DNA from: Microbacteriaceae bacterium
GTDB taxonomy: Bacteria; Actinomycetota; Actinomycetes; Actinomycetales; Microbacteriaceae
Direction: 5' to 3'
Length of the DNA: 64,000 bases
Assembly (NCBI GenBank): GCA_004297935.1
Contig: SCRE01000005.1
Coordinates: 124,001 to 188,000, forward strand
The notes under the pieces are model-generated. The model was not told the DNA's origin. It did no database searches and saw only the letters and a list, made by a program, of their open reading frames with translations. Shown here piece after piece: positions 59,008 to 64,000 of the stretch; within the stretch, counting starts at the first letter, position 1, and each line of letters opens with the position of its first letter. Position numbers and translations under genes: made by a program.

Positions 59008-60687
59008 TCAGAGAACTTCGGCGAAGATCGGACGGATGCGGCGGATGCGGGAGATCTTCGTTCGCCACATCGCGCGCAGATCCTCGAGGTCGGCGTCCCC
59101 GTATTCAGCCGGACCGATGTCGTCCCCGAAACAGCCGTTGCTCGTGCTGATCGGAGCGTCGTACGCGAGGACCGCCCATTTCGTGTTCCGCACCGCACTC
59201 ACCGGCGCCCAGCTACAGCTCCATACGGTGTTCCGCCATGCGGGAAAGCGTGCCGCCTCGTAGGCCTGCGAATGATTCCACGCGTCGTGGTAGATGCCGT
59301 CGGCGAACAGTGAATAGGGGTACGACTGCTCTTGCAGATACTGGGTTCCCACGTGGTCAGCGGTCAACAGCGCGATGTCCGGCCGGTGCATGTGGCACAG
59401 TTCCGCGATCTCCCGGATCAGGGTCGCCTGCGCTCGGTCTGCGTAGCCCGGCGCGGAGGCCGGCCCCAGCTGCCCGTATCCGATGTAATAGGCCTCATCG
59501 ATGACCAGCGCGTCGATCAGGTCACCGACCTCCGCAAGGACCCCTCGCGTCAGGCCCAGGAAGCGTTCCCGCACGTCCGGGTGGAGCGGATTGGCAAGGT
59601 AGGAGCCGCCGATGGCATCTGGCCCGATCCACAGCGGCACCTGCTCGAGGTCGAGACCGTCGCCGGCGAGGGCGTGCTCGCTGGCGGAACCGATGTCCAT
59701 CATGCCGGTGATCAGGTAGAACGGGACCCGGAAGCCGCGGTCCTTTGCGTATCGGATGCGGTGACGCACGTCCGGCCAGCTCATCTGGATCGGCCGGTAG
59801 TTCTCCAAGTTGCGAAACGTGTACCCATCGGGTTGCGTTCCAGGCTCACGCAAGCCTTGGCGGGCGAGCAGCTGGGGATCACCGATGTGGGCGAAAACAG
59901 TCCACTCCTGGTCCATGCGACCGGTGTTCGCGTCGTAGCAGTATCGTCCGCAGGTGTCGTACCACGCGTGAAGTGTGAACGCCACGCGGTGCCGGTCGAC
60001 CGGCTCAACGATCTCGCACACGGCGTCAATATCGGCGAACCAGCCGTCGCCGTTCTTCGACATGTAGTCATAATGCTGCCAACCGATTTCGTGCAGCCAT
60101 TCCGGACCGGCCGGTACGTCCGGTGTCGCGGTCTTGAACCAGGTGTCCAGCGCTGCCTCGATCGAGTCTGCGCGAGCAAGAAAGACCTGGCGGGCGAGGC
60201 CGTCATGCGCTCCCGCCTCCCGACGGTACGTCCACACGATCAGCGCGGTTCCGGCAACACTGTCGATCGAGAGGTGGGCGCTGTAGCCGGGATCGGTTCC
60301 GACGACCAGGAAACCGTCGCCGTCTTGAACGATGACTGCCGGGATGCCCAGCCGTCGATCGTCTCGGTTCGTGGAGTTCCAGCCCGGACCGCGGAATTCA
60401 TAGCTGGCGGGAGACGGCGTGCGCCGTTGCTCGAAGACGCCCTGGTAGAGTGGCCAGCTCGCGATCGCCGAGCGCGAGAGGGCGTCGAGGTGAACGAGCG
60501 CTGACAATTGCAAGTCGTGGACCCAGTTCCCGTCGCTGGTCGTGACGATCGTGGCGCGGGTTTCATTCACCGACGTGGCGATGGACGTCGCGCCACCGCC
60601 ATCCGTCATCTCGAATCGGTCGTCGCCGGCGCGTAGTGCCCAGGTCTGCGACGACGCGCCTTGCTTTGCGGTCAATTCGAATCTCAT
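59008..60687 (-). CDS. putative glycoside-hydrolase-like TIM-barrel protein, function unknown
   Basis: ~560 aa; N-terminal beta-sandwich-like region; GFRVPFYLITGMMDIG, LIDALVIDEAYYIGYGQLG; next to GntR and sugar ABC genes. Confidence 0.55.
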   Translation of the reverse strand: MRFELTAKQGASSQTWALRAGDDRFEMTDGGGATSIATSVNETRATIVTTSDGNWVHDLQLSALVHLDALSRSAIASWPLYQGVFEQRRTPSPASYEFRGPGWNSTNRDDRRLGIPAVIVQDGDGFLVVGTDPGYSAHLSIDSVAGTALIVWTYRREAGAHDGLARQVFLARADSIEAALDTWFKTATPDVPAGPEWLHEIGWQHYDYMSKNGDGWFADIDAVCEIVEPVDRHRVAFTLHAWYDTCGRYCYDANTGRMDQEWTVFAHIGDPQLLARQGLREPGTQPDGYTFRNLENYRPIQMSWPDVRHRIRYAKDRGFRVPFYLITGMMDIGSASEHALAGDGLDLEQVPLWIGPDAIGGSYLANPLHPDVRERFLGLTRGVLAEVGDLIDALVIDEAYYIGYGQLGPASAPGYADRAQATLIREIAELCHMHRPDIALLTADHVGTQYLQEQSYPYSLFADGIYHDAWNHSQAYEAARFPAWRNTVWSCSWAPVSAVRNTKWAVLAYDAPISTSNGCFGDDIGPAEYGDADLEDLRAMWRTKISRIRRIRPIFAEVL

Positions 60688-60788
60688 TTTTTTCCGTATC
60701 CTTAACGCCATTGTGGAGGTTTCGGGTAGACGTGCGATCGGGCGGGGTATTGCGATCTGAGAGGTGAGGCGGGGTCGGCTGAATCGTC

Positions 60789-61514
60789 CTATGCCTCGCC
60801 GAGGACGGCTGCTATGTCCGCGACGCTGAGTTCTATCAGGGCGCTCATGGCTCGCCTGGCTTTGTTTGCAGAGCGTGCTCCAACTGCGTCAGCGACGCGC
60901 ATGTGCTCCTCGATTCGTCTTCCATGTCCCATCGAGACGGTGACCTCGCGGCTCAGTCGGAGACCCGATTCGATGGCAGCGCTGACTTGGATGAGCAGGT
61001 CATTGTGTGTCGCCTGCAGCAGTGCGCGATGGAACTGCATGTCGGCTTCGATGAAGGCCGGCTCGTTGTCGCTTGCATGCGTGAGTTCACGCGCGAGTGA
61101 GCCGATGAGCTGCAATTCGGTGTCGGTGGCACGCTCGGCCGCATAGACGCAGGCGGCCGGTTCGATCATCGCCCGGAGATCCGTCAGGTCGCGCAGAAAT
61201 CCCCTGTCGATCGTGCTTCCCTCGCGCCACGAGAGGATGTCAGGATCGAGATTCTGCCAGTTCGTTGCGGACAGAACCTGGGTTCCCCGTTTTGGGCGAG
61301 CTTCGACGAGGCCTTTCGACGCAAGCACCCTCAGTGCTTCCCGCACGACACCGCGACCGACGTCGAGCTTTTGGACGAACTCTTCCTCGCGGGGGAGTAT
61401 GTCGCCGACCTGGTACCTGCCCCGAACGATGTCCCTACCGATCTCTGCGACGACGGCCGCGTGGTTCCGCTTCGTTCGTGCAGTGTCGAATGACTTTTCT
61501 GGCTGATCCGTCAT
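60789..61514 (-). CDS. GntR/FadR-family regulator
   Basis: GRDIVRGRYQVGDILPREEEFVQKLDVGRGVVREALRVLASKGLVEARPKRGTQV + FCD domain. Confidence 0.93.
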   Translation of the reverse strand: MTDQPEKSFDTARTKRNHAAVVAEIGRDIVRGRYQVGDILPREEEFVQKLDVGRGVVREALRVLASKGLVEARPKRGTQVLSATNWQNLDPDILSWREGSTIDRGFLRDLTDLRAMIEPAACVYAAERATDTELQLIGSLARELTHASDNEPAFIEADMQFHRALLQATHNDLLIQVSAAIESGLRLSREVTVSMGHGRRIEEHMRVADAVGARSANKARRAMSALIELSVADIAAVLGEA

Positions 61515-61682
61515 CAGGTCCCTCTTAATTAGTTCGTTCGCGCGCGGCGCGCGGATTCGATGGTCGGTCCGACTCATTCGATAATCTCCGACATTACCTT
61601 CAACAGTGTAAGTGCCCAATCGTGATTCCACCAGTCAGTTCCGAGGCCAATTGAATCACTGAAAGCTAATTACTCGTACATA

Positions 61683-61712
61683 TTGACAACAACATGTGAG
61701 CCTCGCTATCGT
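61683..61712 (+). promoter_or_regulatory. sigma70-like promoter for solute-binding-protein gene
   Basis: TTGACA - 18 bp - TATCGT upstream of 61803. Confidence 0.55.
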
Positions 61713-61802
61713 GTTCACATTCGTTGGTGCTCGTCTGGGACGTGACAACGAGCGGGCATCTGACGAGTCTCCATCGGCAATCACGAAACTAGGAGCATTT
61801 CA

Positions 61803-63113
61803 ATGAAGAAAGCCTTAAGTGTCCTCGCCGTTGCGGCGGCGACCACACTCGCATTAGCGTCGTGCAGCAGCAGCGCAAGCGCCCCGGGTGGTGGATCCAC
61901 AGCCTGGCCCGACCAGTCGACGAGCCTCAAGGGGGTGACGCTGACGATGTGGAACGCAGCGGCATCCGCGACGATCCCCGGCAAAGTCGTCGCCGGCTTT
62001 GAGAAATTGACGGGTGCGAAGGTGAACCTCGTCACGATTCCGGACCCGTACGAGCAGTCGGTTCTGACGAAGATCGCGACCGGGGACAAGCCTGATGTCG
62101 CGTTCTGGCAGCCGAGCAACTCCGAGTTGACGGTCATCAACGCGAAGGCCAATCTGCAGCCGCTCGATGGTGCACCGTGGCTGAAGAAGGTGGATCCGGC
62201 GCTTCGCGATGCTGCAGGAATCGTTGACGGCACGCGGTACGCGGCCCTGATCTCCACACCGGCCGTAGTCGGGATGTATTACAACAAGGCAGATTTCGCG
62301 AAGGCCGGCATCACCACCACACCGTCAAGCATTCCCGAAATGATCACGGATGCCAAGAAACTGAAGGCTGCGGGCATCACGCCGTTCTATGACGCGGCCA
62401 AGGACCAATGGCCGACCCAGTGGTTCACTCAGAGTTTGCTTGCCAACGCGTCGAAGGCCGGGTACTACAAGGACGTCAACACGCAAAAGGCCAAATTCAC
62501 CGACCCAACCTTCACAGACGCGGTCAGCGAGTACAAATCATGGATCGACGCCGGCCTTTTCAACGCGGACATCAAGAGCGGCACGTTTGTGGACCAGGGC
62601 AAAACGCTGCTCAGCGGCGACACAGCCATGGTCGATCAGATCACCGCCTATTCCGGTGAGCTCCTGAGCCAGGCCGGCTCGGCCAGCTCACTCGACTCCA
62701 AGATCGGGTACTTCGGCATCTCTCCAACAGGTAATTTGTCGCTGGCGATTCCGGATCAGACGAACGGCCTCGTCGCTTTCAAGACGGGGGATGCGAAGAA
62801 AGAGGCCGCTGCTCGTCAGTTCCTGTCCTACTGGATGGGCGCCGGGTACAAATCCTTCATTGACAGCCAGAGCTACGTTTCGATTGAGCCCTCGGTTGCG
62901 ACATCATCGAGCGTTCCCACGCTGTTCAAGGACGTCGCCGCCGGATTCAAGAACTCGGTGCCCGGCATGCAGCCATCGGTGCTCGCGACTCCGGACATCC
63001 ACATCTACCTGAGCAATATGATCAACGGAACGATGACCGTGGCACAGGTCGGACAAGCGATGCAAACCCAGTTCGTACAGCTTGCCAAGGCTGAGGGGGC
63101 GAAAGGTTTCTAA
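61803..63113 (+). CDS. ABC sugar transporter extracellular solute-binding lipoprotein
   Basis: Lipobox TLALASCSSS; family-1 SBP features GVTLTMWNAAAS, KPDVAFWQPSN. Confidence 0.93.
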   Translation: MKKALSVLAVAAATTLALASCSSSASAPGGGSTAWPDQSTSLKGVTLTMWNAAASATIPGKVVAGFEKLTGAKVNLVTIPDPYEQSVLTKIATGDKPDVAFWQPSNSELTVINAKANLQPLDGAPWLKKVDPALRDAAGIVDGTRYAALISTPAVVGMYYNKADFAKAGITTTPSSIPEMITDAKKLKAAGITPFYDAAKDQWPTQWFTQSLLANASKAGYYKDVNTQKAKFTDPTFTDAVSEYKSWIDAGLFNADIKSGTFVDQGKTLLSGDTAMVDQITAYSGELLSQAGSASSLDSKIGYFGISPTGNLSLAIPDQTNGLVAFKTGDAKKEAAARQFLSYWMGAGYKSFIDSQSYVSIEPSVATSSSVPTLFKDVAAGFKNSVPGMQPSVLATPDIHIYLSNMINGTMTVAQVGQAMQTQFVQLAKAEGAKGF

Positions 63114-63242
63114 CATTCACCTGAGTGAGTTCGCCTCCAGCGACAGCGGATAGCGCGAGCTCGCGTGGCGGACTCCGGATGATCGGATCTTCGGAGCCCG
63201 CCACATCCCATTCCATTCAACGATGAAACGGTAGGGCACGAC

Positions 63243-64000
63243 GTGACCGCAGACGTCGAGGTAGATACGGGTTCGCGAGTCGGCCGCGATGACCCGCGGG
63301 TCAAGCAGCGAGACCCGCGGCCGGCTGCCACGCACCCGATCTGGTTCTTGCTGCCCGCCTTCGCCATCATGGCGATCTTCTTCCTTGCGCCGACGGTCCT
63401 GAACTTCGTGTATGCATTCACGAACTGGTCGAGTTTCAAAGACGCGATCAGCTTCGTCGGATTTGAGAACTTCACGACCCTGTTCTCGAGCGGCAACCTG
63501 GTTGCCGACCTTCGAATCACATTGGTCTACGCCGTACTGGTCGCGGTGTTTCAGAACGTGTTCGGGTTTGTGCTCGCCTTGCTGCTCGAGCGTGACTCCC
63601 GCTTGAATCGCTTCGCTCGAGCGGCGTTCTTCGTGCCCGTCATCATGTCTGCTCTCGCGGTCGGTTACGTTTTCCAGGCCATCCTGCAACCAGACGGCGC
63701 GCTCAACTCCATACTCGGCTTCCTCAGCGGTCATACTGTGTCCGTCGCATGGCTCGGCAGCACGACCTGGGCCATCGTGGTCGTTGCCCTCATCCATGGC
63801 TGGAAATGGATGGGGCTCTCGATGCTCGTATATCTGGCGGGGCTGAAGACCATCGATGGGGACGTGCTGGACGCTGCGCGAATCGATGGTGCGTCGTGGT
63901 CTCAAACGTTGTGGAGAATTCGCTTCCCGCTCCTGGCGCCGTCGGTCACCTTCAACGTTGCGACCGCTTTGCTGGGGTCCATGAACAGTTTCGACATTGT
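63243..64000 (+). CDS. ABC sugar transporter permease (MalF-like), truncated by window end
   Basis: FLLPAFAIMAIFFLAPTVLNFVYAFTNWSSF, LKTIDGDVLDAARIDGASWSQTLWRIRFPLLAPS (EAA-type loop). Confidence 0.92.
   Translation, partial: MTADVEVDTGSRVGRDDPRVKQRDPRPAATHPIWFLLPAFAIMAIFFLAPTVLNFVYAFTNWSSFKDAISFVGFENFTTLFSSGNLVADLRITLVYAVLVAVFQNVFGFVLALLLERDSRLNRFARAAFFVPVIMSALAVGYVFQAILQPDGALNSILGFLSGHTVSVAWLGSTTWAIVVVALIHGWKWMGLSMLVYLAGLKTIDGDVLDAARIDGASWSQTLWRIRFPLLAPSVTFNVATALLGSMNSFDI

Noticed and set aside
57353-59068. 571-aa minus-strand ORF
   Set aside because: Antisense to dihydropyrimidinase; no motif.
59332-60504. 390-aa plus-strand ORF
   Set aside because: Antisense to the glycosidase-like gene; no motif.

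Overview
A ~64 kb high-GC actinobacterial chromosomal segment, probably Microbacteriaceae-like by gene content and style. It has no rRNA, tRNA, CRISPR or transposase that I could recognise. Main modules: (i) an HAE1-type RND transporter; (ii) a dispersed histidine-utilisation locus (hutI, hutU, hutD, hutF, an M20/allantoate-amidohydrolase-like gene, hutH, IclR regulator) interrupted by LysR/LysE and an isocitrate-lyase-family gene; (iii) an HpcH aldolase / NCS1 permease / IclR / FAD-oxidase / GH88-105 / HisC-like accessory catabolic region; (iv) branched-chain 2-oxoacid dehydrogenase E1a-E1b-E2 with a divergent Lrp regulator; (v) an MNT-HTH/HEPN toxin-antitoxin-like cassette; (vi) drrAB-like ABC genes and a PadR/HAAS pair; (vii) acid phosphatase and SARP next to a nine-gene surface-glycan cluster (GT2 x3, secreted lectin-like protein, HPr-kinase-like ATPase, flippase, polymerase-like protein, GH16); (viii) csoR-copZ-copA; (ix) a paa-like lower pathway (thiolase, enoyl-CoA hydratase, HAD, PaaZ); (x) NodB deacetylase, asparaginase, LacI, dihydropyrimidinase; (xi) a GntR-regulated sugar ABC system with a glycosidase-like protein. 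The most unusual signals are: a family of ~85-115 bp palindromic elements, some read in-frame inside hutF and the E2 gene; an MNT/HEPN cassette flanked by related direct/palindromic repeats with a perfect 20-bp operator-like palindrome over its promoter; strong over-representation of the heptamer GCATCCG; and several 15-bp in-frame tandem repeats at protein termini. Coordinates were read by eye and may be off by a base or two where not anchored to the ORF track.
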